Numbered from the stretch's first letter, positions 1 to 9,836 are shown. The stretch is DNA of 64,000 bases from Idiomarina seosinensis_A (GCF_044797955.1 NZ_CP085211.1:248001-312000); one strand, 5' to 3'. The notes: generated from the sequence alone by a model not told the origin. Numbers and translations: made by a program.

Positions 1-2314
1 TCGCTTTTGCAAAAGCATCCGCTAAAGCACTTCCCATTGCCGAATTAACCGGCGGTTGTTTAGCTTTCTGGGCTGATGGTCGACTTTTAGACTTAGCGGG
101 TTTAGCTTCAGTCTTCTTTGGTTTACCCGCCGCTGCTGGCTGCGGGCTATCTTCCAGGCGCATGGTCAGGCTGATGCGATTGCGCTCCAGATCAACTTCA
201 AGGACTTTCACTTTAACAATATCGCCTGCTTTTACTATGTCCCGCGGATCGCTGACAAACTGATTTGATAGCGCTGAGATATGAACGAGCCCATCCTGGT
301 GAACGCCAATATCCACAAAGGCACCAAAGTTGGCGACATTGGTGACCACACCTTCCAGTGTCATCCCATTTTTCAAGTCGCTGACCTTTTCAACGCCTTC
401 TTTAAAGGTTGCAGTTTTAAATTCAGGGCGTGGATCGCGGCCTGGCTTCTCGAGTTCTGCGATAATATCTTTAACGGTTGGCAGGCCAAAATGCTCGTCG
501 GTGTAATCCTCTGCATTAAGTTGACTTAACAGCTGCCGATTACCGATAAGATCGGCCACCGCCACCTGGTTCTTGGCCGCGATGCGTTCGACTACGGAGT
601 ATGCCTCCGGGTGAACAGCGGAAGCATCCAGTGGCTGCTCACCAACAGCGATACGCAAAAAGCCTGCGGATTGCTCAAAAGCTTTAGGCCCCATGCGGCT
701 GACATCCAGTAACTGTTTACGGTTGTTAAAGGCGCCATTTTGATCACGAAAAGCTACTATATTTTTTGCCAAAAGTTTCGACAGGCCTGAAACTCTCTGT
801 AAAAGCGGCGCCGACGCCATATTAATATCAACGCCAACGGCGTTAACACAGTCTTCAATTACTGCATCCAGGCTCTGTGCCAGTTGCGACTGGCTGACAT
901 CGTGCTGGTATTGTCCGACTCCAATCGATTTAGGTTCTATTTTTACCAGTTCCGCCAGCGGATCCTGTAGACGACGGGCGATGGAAACTGCTCCACGTAA
1001 GGAAACATCAAGTTCAGGAAACTCCAGGGCAGCGAGTTCACTGGCAGAGTAAACTGAGGCTCCGGCTTCGTTAACAATAACCTTTGTTGCCTTTACTTCA
1101 GGCTGGTCTTTCAGCATTTCAGCAACCAGCTTATCGGTTTCGCGCGAGTGCGTGCCATTACCAATACTGATCAGTTCAACTTTGTGTTGTTTGCACAGGC
1201 CGGCCAGTGTTCTTTTCGCTTTATCCATTTGATTTTGGGGCGCAAAAGGAAAAACGGTATTAGTTGCCAGAACTTTACCGGTTTTATCGACAATCGCGAC
1301 CTTGATACCGGTGCGAACCCCCGGGTCCAGACCCATCGTGCATTTTGACCCGGCCGGGGCAGCCATCAATAAGTCTTTCAGGTTGCCTGCAAAAACTTCT
1401 ATCGCAGCACTTTCGGCCCGCTCCCGGACCCGACCCATCAGTTCGGTCTCCATGTGCAACGACAATTTAACTCGCCAGGTCCATTGTATGACCTTTTGCA
1501 GCCAGTCATCGGCGGCGCGTTGTTGGTGGCTGAACTGCAAATAATCGGCGATCAGTGCTTCAGCCTGAGAGCCGCTGTCTGCTTCAGACCCCGGATCCGC
1601 ATCCATTGCCAGCTGCAGGAAGCCTTCATTGCGGCCGCGTAATAGCGCTAGGGCGCGGTGCGAGGGGATGGTTTTAAGTGCTTCGCTGAAGTCAAAGTAG
1701 TCACGGAACTTAGCGCCTTGTTTTTCTTTGCCCTCGATGACCTTTGCTGTCAGGTGGGCATTCTGCCACAGGTATTCTCGCAAGCGCTTAAGCAGCTCCG
1801 CCTGTTCAGCGAACTGCTCCATCAAAATAGCCCGCGCGCCTTCCAGTACTGCCTTGGTGTCCGAAAACCCTTTTTCTGTATTACGATAACTGTCGGCCAG
1901 CTGCTCAGGCTGTTGCTGCGGGTTTTCCCACAGAGATTGCGCCAATGGCTGCAGGCCTGCTTCGATGGCAATCTGGCCTTTTGTGCGGCGTTTTGGCTTA
2001 AAGGGCAGGTAGAGATCTTCCAGCTCGGTTTTACTGGTGGTGACTTTAATTTGCCGTTCAAGCTCAGCAGTGAGTTTTTGTTGCTCCTCGATAGAGCGCA
2101 GCACGACACCGCGGCGGTCCTCAAGCTCACGTAAATAAGTTAAGCGCTGAGCTAGCTGGCGTAACTGCGAGTCATCCAGGCCACCGGTTGCTTCCTTCCG
2201 GTAACGGGCAATAAAAGGCACCGTAGAGCCTGAGTCCAGTAAGTTAATAACCGCTTGTACTTGTTCTTGTTGTACCTTAAGTTCGCTGGCTAACTGCTGA
2301 GGTATTGAATTCAT
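1..2314 (-). CDS. tex: Tex-family RNA-binding transcription accessory protein (3' end cut by window)
   Basis: Reading the minus strand from an ATG at 2314 gives 771 uninterrupted codons that run off the window start, close to the usual full length of about 775 residues, so only a few C-terminal residues should be missing. The N-terminus has the typical Tex sequence (VPFIARYRKEATGGLDD). The middle carries the YqgF-like nuclease-fold segment (MGLDPGVRTGIKVA) and helix-hairpin-helix region. An S1 RNA-binding domain lies at about residues 648-720, followed by a Lys/Ala/Pro-rich tail. Tex proteins bind nucleic acid and influence transcription and RNA turnover; the exact role is unsettled. It lies 61 bases downstream of greB in the same direction, as in Escherichia coli, so the two may be co-transcribed. 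Confidence 0.95.
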   Translation of the reverse strand, partial: MNSIPQQLASELKVQQEQVQAVINLLDSGSTVPFIARYRKEATGGLDDSQLRQLAQRLTYLRELEDRRGVVLRSIEEQQKLTAELERQIKVTTSKTELEDLYLPFKPKRRTKGQIAIEAGLQPLAQSLWENPQQQPEQLADSYRNTEKGFSDTKAVLEGARAILMEQFAEQAELLKRLREYLWQNAHLTAKVIEGKEKQGAKFRDYFDFSEALKTIPSHRALALLRGRNEGFLQLAMDADPGSEADSGSQAEALIADYLQFSHQQRAADDWLQKVIQWTWRVKLSLHMETELMGRVRERAESAAIEVFAGNLKDLLMAAPAGSKCTMGLDPGVRTGIKVAIVDKTGKVLATNTVFPFAPQNQMDKAKRTLAGLCKQHKVELISIGNGTHSRETDKLVAEMLKDQPEVKATKVIVNEAGASVYSASELAALEFPELDVSLRGAVSIARRLQDPLAELVKIEPKSIGVGQYQHDVSQSQLAQSLDAVIEDCVNAVGVDINMASAPLLQRVSGLSKLLAKNIVAFRDQNGAFNNRKQLLDVSRMGPKAFEQSAGFLRIAVGEQPLDASAVHPEAYSVVERIAAKNQVAVADLIGNRQLLSQLNAEDYTDEHFGLPTVKDIIAELEKPGRDPRPEFKTATFKEGVEKVSDLKNGMTLEGVVTNVANFGAFVDIGVHQDGLVHISALSNQFVSDPRDIVKAGDIVKVKVLEVDLERNRISLTMRLEDSPQPAAAGKPKKTEAKPAKSKSRPSAQKAKQPPVNSAMGSALADAFAKA

Positions 2315-2375
2315 AGCGTCTCTCTTAATTGGCAATGGGCGAAGTTTACCACACTCAAGAGCTTACGAAATCCGA

Positions 2376-2864
2376 TCATCCGCCGTTAGTAAAAGGTTGG
2401 TACTGTATTTTATTAATAAACCACAGCTGCTGACCGCCCGGTGTTTCAACCTGTACTTCATCATCTACCTGTTTTTTTAGTAAGGCGCGGGCCATTGGTG
2501 AGTCAATTGAGATAACGCCGTCTTGTTGATAAATCTCGTCCGGGCCTACTATCTGGAAGCGACGGATAGTTCCTTGTTCCTGTTCAACCTCGACAAAAGC
2601 GCCAAAGAAGACTTTGCCATCTTGTTGGCTGGCATAATCAACAACTTTTAGTTGATCCAGCCGCTTACTGAGATAGCGAATCCGCCCGTCTATTTTGCGA
2701 AGCTTCTGCTTGTTGTATTTGTAATCGGCATTTTCGCTTCTATCCCCCAAACTCGCAGCCCAGCTGACTTTTTCTACTGTTTCACGGCGATCCACCCGCC
2801 ACAGAGTGGTGAGCTCCTGCTGCAGTTTTTGATAACCGGCGCGGGTAATTAAATTGGTTTTCAT
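2376..2864 (-). CDS. greB: Transcription elongation factor GreB
   Basis: The 162-residue protein has the Gre layout: an N-terminal coiled coil with the acidic tip (LGDRSENADYKYNKQ), which reaches into the RNA polymerase secondary channel to stimulate cleavage of backtracked RNA, and a C-terminal FKBP-like domain (PMARALLKKQVDDEVQV). The segment after the coiled coil (RRLRKID-like, here KLRKIDGRIRYLSKRLDQLK) and the length fit GreB rather than GreA. It is divergent from the EAL gene at 2985 with 120 bases between them. In E. coli greB is divergent from ompR-envZ; here those genes still lie on the other side, but 7.4 kb away. Confidence 0.95.
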   Translation of the reverse strand: MKTNLITRAGYQKLQQELTTLWRVDRRETVEKVSWAASLGDRSENADYKYNKQKLRKIDGRIRYLSKRLDQLKVVDYASQQDGKVFFGAFVEVEQEQGTIRRFQIVGPDEIYQQDGVISIDSPMARALLKKQVDDEVQVETPGGQQLWFINKIQYQPFTNGG

Positions 2865-2984
2865 AGCGACTGCTCAACTCTGGCGTTAATAACAATTAAG
2901 CAATCTAGTTTATGCTATTGGCTAACAGACTTCAGCTCGTTATAGTGTGAGCCTGGCAAATAATTACAACAGGGCAGGATTCAA

Positions 2985-5564
2985 TTGAAACGATCAGCGA
3001 GCATTGCCTGGCTAAGTGTCATCGCTGCCTTCTTGATCATAGGTTTGCCATTAGCTCAAGTTATTACCGAGCAGTCTCCCTCTTCGTCAGACAAAACCAA
3101 ACAAGTGCGCGTGGGCGTTTATCACAACCCGCCCAAGCTGCTGCTTGAAGGCGAGCGCATTAGCGGTATTCACGGGGACCTGTTAAATTATATAGCCGAG
3201 CAAAATGACTGGCAGCTGCAGCCAGTGGTTTGCCAGTGGCAGCAATGTTTGCAATGGCTGGAGTCCGGCCGTATTGACTTGTTGCCCGATGTCGCGGCTA
3301 ATGAATCTCGTCGCCAACGTTTTGATTTTCACGAGGAACCGGCGCTTTTAAGCTGGTCACAATTGTACGCACTTCCGCGAACCAATCTGGTTACTTTAAT
3401 GGATTTAGACAAGCGTTCGGTGGCGGTACTCGAGAGCTCCGTGCAACAAGGCTATTTAAGACAGATAGCCGTCCAGTTCGAAATTGATATTAGGCTAGTA
3501 CCGGTGAGTTCCTATGATGCTGGCTTTTTGGCTTTAGAGCAGGGCCAGGTGGATGCTGTCGCAACTAACCAGTTTTTCGGAAGTCAGAAAGTCGCCGATA
3601 CCGACGTGGTAATGACGCCGATTATGTTTTTGCCCAGTCAACTGTACTTTGCCACCACGGCGGAAAAAAACAGTGAGCTTTTGTCGGCCATTGACGCTTC
3701 TCTCAATCAGCTAAAAAACCAGTCAGACTCGGCGTATTATGCCATCATCGAACACTGGAACGGCAATGCAGAAAAAATTCAGGTACCGATCTGGTTATGG
3801 GTAACTCTGACCGCTGTTACCTTAGTAAGCCTGTTGTTGCTTGCCTTCAGTTGGCTGTTAAAAAAATCCATTCGTGAAAAAACTCACGCACTGCAGGAAA
3901 GCGAAAGTCGTTTAGAAACTATTTTAAACAGCGTGGACGCCTTTATTTTCATAAAAGACCGGGATTTAAAATATCAGTATGTTAACCGCAAGGTTGCCGA
4001 TTTGTTTGGTGGCCAACCTGAAGATGTTATTGGGCTTAAGGATCAGGACTTTTTTGAGAGTACGAGTGCAGAGCAGCTTACAATAAACGACCACCAGGTG
4101 CTGGAAACTGGCCGAAGGCTGGCGCAGTACGAGTTAAATAAGCTGCAGGGCGAAGAACAGGGCGTACCGATTTGGTCTGTTAAAGTGCCTTTAAAAAATA
4201 GCCAGGGCGAGATCACCGGTTTATGCGGTATTTGTACCGATATCTCAGAGTATGAGCAGTTAAAAAGCCAGCTTCGGCAGCTTGCTTACTTTGATGTGTT
4301 AACAGGGCTGGCAAACCGACGTTGGTTACTTGAGGATATTCATAGTATCTACGACGCTGAGCAGGGCGCTGCCAGTAATGCTCTGGTGCTCATTGATATT
4401 GATAAGTTTAAAGTTGTGAATGATTCGCTCGGGCATGAGTATGGTGATGAGTTACTAAAAACCGTTGCCGTGCGGCTGGAACTTGAATTGCGTCATGGTG
4501 ACACGGCCGGTCGGCTGGCGTCTGATGAGTTTTTTATTCTGCTTAAGCAACTACCAGATAATGTGCAGCAGCGGCAGAACCTGTTACAGCAGCGGCTGCA
4601 TGATATTCGCGAACGCCTGGGTGAACCTTATCGCCTCAGTGACGTTGAATATCATGCCAGCTTTAGTTTCGGTGCCGGATTTTTCGCCGAGGCTGAAAGC
4701 GCCGATAGCTTGCTGAAAACCGTTGATTTAGCCGTTGCTAAAGCAAAAGCCAACGGCGGCAATGAAATCCAGTTTTTTGACCCCGCTCTGCAGCAAAGTT
4801 TTAATCAGCGTCATTACCTGGAAACCGAGTTACAAAAAGCAATAAAGGCCGGGCAGCTGCAAATACATCTGCAGCCCCAGTTTCAGCTGACTGATCAGTT
4901 AAACTGCACCGGTTTTGAAGCTTTGTTGCGTTGGTACCATCCGCAGCTGGGACAGGTTTCGCCCGCGCAGTTCATCCCCGTGGCTGAAAACTCGGGACTG
5001 ATGCCGCAGCTGCATTCATTGGTGCTGGCGCAGGCCATTGATGCCCTTGAGCAGCTGCAGCATCATCCGCTTTACTCCGACTGTGTTGTGGCTATCAATA
5101 TCAGCGCCGGTCAGTTTAAACAAGACAGCTTTTTGCCGGAGTTGAAAAAGGCCGTTCAGCAATCACCGGTGGCGCATAAATTAGAGCTGGAACTGACTGA
5201 GAGTATTTTAGTGGATGACAGCCAGACAAGCGTAACCATCATGAAGGAGCTTAATCACCTGGGCCTGCAGTTTTCACTCGATGATTTTGGTACTGGCTAT
5301 TCATCGCTAAGCTACTTAAAAAGATTGCCGCTAAAACAACTAAAAATTGACCAGTCTTTTGTGCGCGACTTAATGAATGACGATAATGATACCGCCATCG
5401 TCCGGACCATTATCGCACTGGCGAATAGCTTACAGCTGGAAGTGCTGGCGGAAGGTGTCGAAACAAAAGAAGAGCAACAGAAACTATCTGAACTTGGCTG
5501 CAGCCGCTATCAGGGATATTTGTTGGGCCGTCCTCAACCGCTGGCGCATTGGTTACAACAGTGA
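2985..5564 (+). CDS. Membrane sensor with periplasmic SBP domain, PAS, degenerate GGDEF and intact EAL domains
   Basis: An 859-residue inner-membrane protein. An N-terminal hydrophobic segment (about 7-24) is followed by a periplasmic solute-binding domain of the SBP_bac_3 type (about 41-265), a transmembrane helix (about 268-292), a PAS domain (about 305-425), GGDEF (430-590) and EAL (605-855). The GGDEF motif is ASDEF at 512-516, so diguanylate cyclase activity is doubtful. The EAL domain keeps EAL (645-647), the ELTES stretch, DDFGTGYSS and LAEGVET, so cyclic-di-GMP phosphodiesterase activity is plausible. It probably lowers c-di-GMP in response to a small periplasmic ligand, perhaps an amino acid. 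The start is TTG with AGGA at 2976-2979. The ligand is unknown. Confidence 0.88.
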   Translation: MKRSASIAWLSVIAAFLIIGLPLAQVITEQSPSSSDKTKQVRVGVYHNPPKLLLEGERISGIHGDLLNYIAEQNDWQLQPVVCQWQQCLQWLESGRIDLLPDVAANESRRQRFDFHEEPALLSWSQLYALPRTNLVTLMDLDKRSVAVLESSVQQGYLRQIAVQFEIDIRLVPVSSYDAGFLALEQGQVDAVATNQFFGSQKVADTDVVMTPIMFLPSQLYFATTAEKNSELLSAIDASLNQLKNQSDSAYYAIIEHWNGNAEKIQVPIWLWVTLTAVTLVSLLLLAFSWLLKKSIREKTHALQESESRLETILNSVDAFIFIKDRDLKYQYVNRKVADLFGGQPEDVIGLKDQDFFESTSAEQLTINDHQVLETGRRLAQYELNKLQGEEQGVPIWSVKVPLKNSQGEITGLCGICTDISEYEQLKSQLRQLAYFDVLTGLANRRWLLEDIHSIYDAEQGAASNALVLIDIDKFKVVNDSLGHEYGDELLKTVAVRLELELRHGDTAGRLASDEFFILLKQLPDNVQQRQNLLQQRLHDIRERLGEPYRLSDVEYHASFSFGAGFFAEAESADSLLKTVDLAVAKAKANGGNEIQFFDPALQQSFNQRHYLETELQKAIKAGQLQIHLQPQFQLTDQLNCTGFEALLRWYHPQLGQVSPAQFIPVAENSGLMPQLHSLVLAQAIDALEQLQHHPLYSDCVVAINISAGQFKQDSFLPELKKAVQQSPVAHKLELELTESILVDDSQTSVTIMKELNHLGLQFSLDDFGTGYSSLSYLKRLPLKQLKIDQSFVRDLMNDDNDTAIVRTIIALANSLQLEVLAEGVETKEEQQKLSELGCSRYQGYLLGRPQPLAHWLQQ

Positions 5565-5574
5565 TAATATCACT
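5560..5574. promoter_or_regulatory. 15-bp palindrome before the RND efflux genes
   Basis: AGTGATA-A-TATCACT is a perfect inverted repeat with one central base. It overlaps the stop codon of the EAL gene and lies about 60 bases before the efflux adaptor start. The size and symmetry fit a dimeric repressor operator. No regulator gene lies next to it, and AT-rich palindromes can arise by chance, so the role is only suggested. Confidence 0.35.
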
Positions 5575-5635
5575 TAACTAAAAAGCAGAGTGTGATGACA
5601 TTCCGGATGGTCAGGCACAGCGTGTGAGAGACAAT

Positions 5636-6637
5636 ATGAAAGCATTGAGTTTAGTTATTATCGTGCTGGTAAATATACTGGCGATCGGGCAGCTTAAGGC
5701 GCAGCAAAGCATCACCGTAAAGCACGTTGAGGTGACCGAAACCATCGAGCTGGAAGGGTTGGTTGAAGCAGTAAAGCAAAGTACAGTCTCGGCGCAAACC
5801 TCAGGTACTATCGTGCAATTACCAGTTGATGTTGATGACGCAGTACAGGCGCAACAATTAATTGTGGGACTGGATGATACCGAGCAACAGGCACGGGTGA
5901 ATCGGTCGCGGGCGGCGGTAGAAAGTGCCAATGCCACCCTGGCCGATGCCAGACGTCAGTTTGAACGGGTAAAAGATCTCTATCAGCAGGAAGTGGCGTC
6001 GCAATCTGAATTTGATCAGGTTTCAACGCAACTGGAAACCAGTCAGGCTCGTTTAGCCGAGGCAAATGCGGCCTTGCAGGAAGCCGAAGAACAATTAAGT
6101 TACACCCGGGTTAAAGCGCCTTATGCCGGTATTGTGACGGAACGCTTTGTCGAACTCGGTGAATCAGTGCGTCCGGGTCAACCATTAATCAGTGGCCTTT
6201 CGTTAGAGCATTTGCGGGTGGTAACTGAGTTACCGCAAAGCTATGCGCAGTACGTCAGAGATAATCGCAGCGCAGATATCCAGACCCACACCGGGCGTAA
6301 GCTCACCATTGGTTCGATGACCTTTTACCCCTATGCTGACGAGCGCTCTCATACCTTCCGATTACGGCTGAACCTGACCGATCCTAATGGTTCGTTATTC
6401 CCGGGAATGCTGGTTACAGTGCACCTTGATGTCGGCAAAAGGCAGCAGCTGCAAGTTCCACTGTCAGCACTATTAGAACGGGGCGAACTGCGGGGCGTTT
6501 TTGTTAAAGTGGATGACGGCTGGCAGTTACGCCAGGTAAGGGTTGGTGCAAAAAATGGCGACCGGGTCGAAATACTGAGTGGCCTTAAAGCCGGTGAGCA
6601 AGTTGCGGTAGTGGCGGGGGAACTTATCAATGAGTGA
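5636..6637 (+). CDS. RND efflux periplasmic adaptor (membrane fusion protein)
   Basis: About 333 residues. I choose the ATG at 5636 rather than the GTG at 5624 because GAGAG at 5626-5630 is correctly spaced and the protein then begins with a clean signal peptide (MKALSLVIIVLVNILAIG, cut near LKA-QQ). Next come a barrel-sandwich half (VSAQTSGTIVQLPVDVDDAV), an alpha-helical hairpin (about 85-150), the second half (YTRVKAPYAGIVTERFVELG) and a beta-barrel, the usual order for MFPs. It links an RND pump to an outer-membrane channel. The next gene starts 8 bases before its stop, so the pair is translationally coupled. No outer-membrane factor gene is in the operon; a TolC-type protein encoded elsewhere is assumed. 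Confidence 0.9.
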   Translation: MKALSLVIIVLVNILAIGQLKAQQSITVKHVEVTETIELEGLVEAVKQSTVSAQTSGTIVQLPVDVDDAVQAQQLIVGLDDTEQQARVNRSRAAVESANATLADARRQFERVKDLYQQEVASQSEFDQVSTQLETSQARLAEANAALQEAEEQLSYTRVKAPYAGIVTERFVELGESVRPGQPLISGLSLEHLRVVTELPQSYAQYVRDNRSADIQTHTGRKLTIGSMTFYPYADERSHTFRLRLNLTDPNGSLFPGMLVTVHLDVGKRQQLQVPLSALLERGELRGVFVKVDDGWQLRQVRVGAKNGDRVEILSGLKAGEQVAVVAGELINE

Positions 6638-9600
6638 TAAGGACACAACGCTGGGACCCTCGGGGATTATTGCCAGCGTTTTTCAGCGTTCTGAGCTAAC
6701 ACCGCTGATTTGCTTATTAGTTATCGTTATGGGCATTGTCGCTGTCCTGGTGACCCCCAAAGAGGAAGAACCGCAAATCGACGTGACCATGGCGGATGTC
6801 TTTGTTGCATTCCCCGGAGCCTCGGCAAAAGAAGTCGAACAGCTGATTGCGATACCGGGTGAGCAAATCCTCAGCGAAATGTCGGAAATCGAACATGTGT
6901 ATTCGTTTTCTAAGGCGGGACAGGCGGTTTTAACGGTACAATTTAATGTGGGTGTGCCACGTCAGGAAGCCTTAGTCCGCTTATACAATAAAATTCAGTC
7001 AAATGTTGACTGGTTTCCTCCCGGGTTAGGTGTCAGCCAGCCAGTGGTTAAACCGCGCAGTATCGACGACGTGCCGATAATGACGCTGACTCTTTATGAC
7101 CAGCACAATTTAACCAGTGCTGAAGAACTGACTGCGGTGGCACATCGTTTAGAAATCGCCATTAAACAGATACCCGGCACACGGGATATAAAAACTCATG
7201 GTGGTGCCCGGCAGCATATCAATGCCCGCGTCGAAGTGTCCAAACTCAGCGGCTACGGGCTTACCCTGGCCGACATCAAAATGGCCATTGATGCCGCTAA
7301 TCAGTCCGCTCAGGAAAGTCGGATTGTAAAAGATGGTTTGTCGATCCCCTTTCAGGCCGGAGATTTCTTGACAAGTGTGGGCGACATCCGCGAATTGGTT
7401 GTTGGTGTAACGGAGGGTAAGCCCATTTTTTTCAGGGACGTTGCCACTATCACTGACAGCGGCAGCCAGCCGCGACAATCGGTAATGATGGGTGGGCTGG
7501 GTGATAGTCAGGTATACCCTGCAGTGACCATTGCGATTTCAAAAAAACCGGGCGAAAACGCCATTGATGTTACTAATGCCGTGCGTGAGCAGCTGACCTT
7601 TTTAGAAAATAAACTGCTGCCGGCGGATATCGAAGTGACGGTAACGCGCGACTATGGCGAAACAGCAACGGACAAATTTAATCAGTTGGTTTCGGATCTT
7701 ATTTCGGCTACCGTTTCGGTCATTATTCTGGTGCTACTGACCATGGGCTGGCGACAGGCGTTAATCGTCGGTATTGCGGTCATAGTCACTTTGCTTTTCA
7801 CATTAATATTTAGCTGGCTCTGGGGGTTTACCCTTAACCGGGTATCCTTATTTGCGTTGATTTTCTCTATTGGTATTTTGGTCGATGACGGCATCGTAAT
7901 CACCGAAAATATGCACCGGCGGATTCGTAATTCGAGTAAACCGCTGGCCGAGACGATCCCCAAGGCGGTTGATGAAGTTGGTACGCCAACCATTATGGCC
8001 ACACTAACCATCATGGCAGCCTTATTGCCGATGGCTTTTGTCAGTGGCTTAATGGGCCCTTATATGAGTCCGATACCGATTAATGCCTCAGCAGGCATGG
8101 TCTTTTCTCAGTTAGTGGCATTTATTGCTGCACCCTGGCTGGCGCTGCGTCTACTGGACCGTGAGCGCGGCAAAGACAGTGACAGTTCAAGCGACTCGGG
8201 AGCAGGCACATCAAAAACGCTTAAATCAATTTTTGAAACCCTGCTGCGGCCGCTACTTGGCGAAAACCGACGCGGCCGGCGGGCACTGTTCGGGGCCGGT
8301 ATTCTGGCGCTGCTGCTACTGGTTATGGTGTTACCGCTAACTAAAGGTGTGGTGTTGAAAATGCTGCCCTTTGATAATAAGTCCGAACTGCAAATAGTGG
8401 TCGATTTACCGGATAATGCGGCAATGGAAGAAACGCAGCGGCTGCAGATGGAGCTGGGCAACTATTTATCTTCCGTTGAGGATGTTGAAAACTGGCAGGC
8501 CTATGCCGGCACCGCTTCACCGATTAATTTTAATGGCCTGGTTCGCCAGTATTATTTGCGCAGTCAGCCCAACCAGGGTGATATTCAGGTTAATTTAAAA
8601 GATAAAGAACAGCGGCAGCTGTCCTCTCATCAAATCGCCCTTGATATCCGCGCCGATTTAACCGCTATTGCCGAACCGTACGGGGCAGCGATTAAAGTGG
8701 TTGAAGTACCGCCGGGTCCGCCGGTTTATGCGCCGGTAGTCGCCGAGTTATATGGCGGTACCGGCCGCCAGCAGGTAGAGTTAGCTGAAACGCTGTTAAC
8801 AAAAATAGACGAGGTTAACGGCCTGGTAGATAGTGACTCGACTTTGACTGACGTAGTCGAGCGCTGGTTTCTGGTGGTTGACCGCCAGCGCGCCGCGCAA
8901 TTGGGTATTGGCCAGTCCCAGGTGACCCAGGCGTTGAGTTTACTGGTTAACGCGCAACCGGCTGGTTATCTGCATAAAGATACTGCGAAATATGCGGTAC
9001 CCATTTTAGTGCAGTTAAACGAAGGGGCTAAGGCGCGTCAGCAGCAGATCCTGTCATTGCAATTGCGGGCTCGTGACGGTGCCATGATCCCGTTGTCTAC
9101 GGTAGCCAGCATCCGTTCCGACCTGTGGCCAAGAAACAGGTATCATAAGGACCTCAAGCCGGTCACCTATGTGCAGGCCAATATGGCAGGCGAAACGGAT
9201 TCTCCTATCTATGGAATGTTCGCGCTGTCGGCGCTAATTGAAGAAATGGAAAATCCGCCTGAGCAATTCTATATCAATCAACCATCAGCTAACGGCCCGG
9301 TGGCAATTAAGTGGGACGGTGAGTGGCAAATTACCTACGAAACTTTCCGCGATATGGGCATCGCCTACAGCGTTGGTATTTTTATGATTTTTGTTCTGTT
9401 AGTGGCGCAGTTTCGGTCCTACTTGATGCCGGTCATTATCATGTCACCGATACCCTTAACCCTGGTCGGAATTCTGCCCGGACACTGGTTGTTGGGTAAA
9501 GAGTTTACCGCGACTTCTATGATTGGCATGATCGCACTGGCGGGTATTATCGTCCGCAATTCCATTTTATTAGTAGTCTTTATTCGTCAGCTGATGGACG

Positions 9601-9836
9601 AAGGCTATAAGCTTGAAGATGCCGTGGTACTGGCCGGCGCCGTGCGCTTAAAACCCATCGCTTTAACCGCAGTGTCGGCTATGGTCGGAGCCTATTTCAT
9701 CTTAGCTGACCCCATATTTAACGGGCTGGCAATATCACTTATCTTTGGCCTGGCAGCATCAACCGTATTGACGGTGCTGGTCGTTCCGCTATTGTATTAC
9801 GCTATGTTTTCTTTACTCGCGGATAGCAAACGTTAA
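6630..9836 (+). CDS. RND-family efflux pump permease
   Basis: 1068 residues, the usual length for an inner-membrane resistance-nodulation-division pump. It begins with a transmembrane helix (PLICLLVIVMGIVAVLV), has two large periplasmic loops and two bundles of hydrophobic helices. The proton-relay pair is present as Asp419-Asp420 (ILVDDGIVITENMHR). The site matching Lys940 of AcrB is Arg here (GIIVRNSILLVVF), seen in some more distant RND pumps. The loop between the halves (about 510-545) is hydrophilic and Ser/Asp-rich. The substrate cannot be named from sequence; the protein looks like the AcrB/HAE superfamily but not a close AcrB orthologue. The downstream channel gene overlaps its stop codon (TAATG). 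Confidence 0.92.
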   Translation: MSDKDTTLGPSGIIASVFQRSELTPLICLLVIVMGIVAVLVTPKEEEPQIDVTMADVFVAFPGASAKEVEQLIAIPGEQILSEMSEIEHVYSFSKAGQAVLTVQFNVGVPRQEALVRLYNKIQSNVDWFPPGLGVSQPVVKPRSIDDVPIMTLTLYDQHNLTSAEELTAVAHRLEIAIKQIPGTRDIKTHGGARQHINARVEVSKLSGYGLTLADIKMAIDAANQSAQESRIVKDGLSIPFQAGDFLTSVGDIRELVVGVTEGKPIFFRDVATITDSGSQPRQSVMMGGLGDSQVYPAVTIAISKKPGENAIDVTNAVREQLTFLENKLLPADIEVTVTRDYGETATDKFNQLVSDLISATVSVIILVLLTMGWRQALIVGIAVIVTLLFTLIFSWLWGFTLNRVSLFALIFSIGILVDDGIVITENMHRRIRNSSKPLAETIPKAVDEVGTPTIMATLTIMAALLPMAFVSGLMGPYMSPIPINASAGMVFSQLVAFIAAPWLALRLLDRERGKDSDSSSDSGAGTSKTLKSIFETLLRPLLGENRRGRRALFGAGILALLLLVMVLPLTKGVVLKMLPFDNKSELQIVVDLPDNAAMEETQRLQMELGNYLSSVEDVENWQAYAGTASPINFNGLVRQYYLRSQPNQGDIQVNLKDKEQRQLSSHQIALDIRADLTAIAEPYGAAIKVVEVPPGPPVYAPVVAELYGGTGRQQVELAETLLTKIDEVNGLVDSDSTLTDVVERWFLVVDRQRAAQLGIGQSQVTQALSLLVNAQPAGYLHKDTAKYAVPILVQLNEGAKARQQQILSLQLRARDGAMIPLSTVASIRSDLWPRNRYHKDLKPVTYVQANMAGETDSPIYGMFALSALIEEMENPPEQFYINQPSANGPVAIKWDGEWQITYETFRDMGIAYSVGIFMIFVLLVAQFRSYLMPVIIMSPIPLTLVGILPGHWLLGKEFTATSMIGMIALAGIIVRNSILLVVFIRQLMDEGYKLEDAVVLAGAVRLKPIALTAVSAMVGAYFILADPIFNGLAISLIFGLAASTVLTVLVVPLLYYAMFSLLADSKR

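Noticed and set aside
1658..2134. A 158-codon plus-strand frame opposite tex.
   Set aside because: It lies wholly inside the tex coding region on the other strand, with no family resemblance or ribosome binding site.
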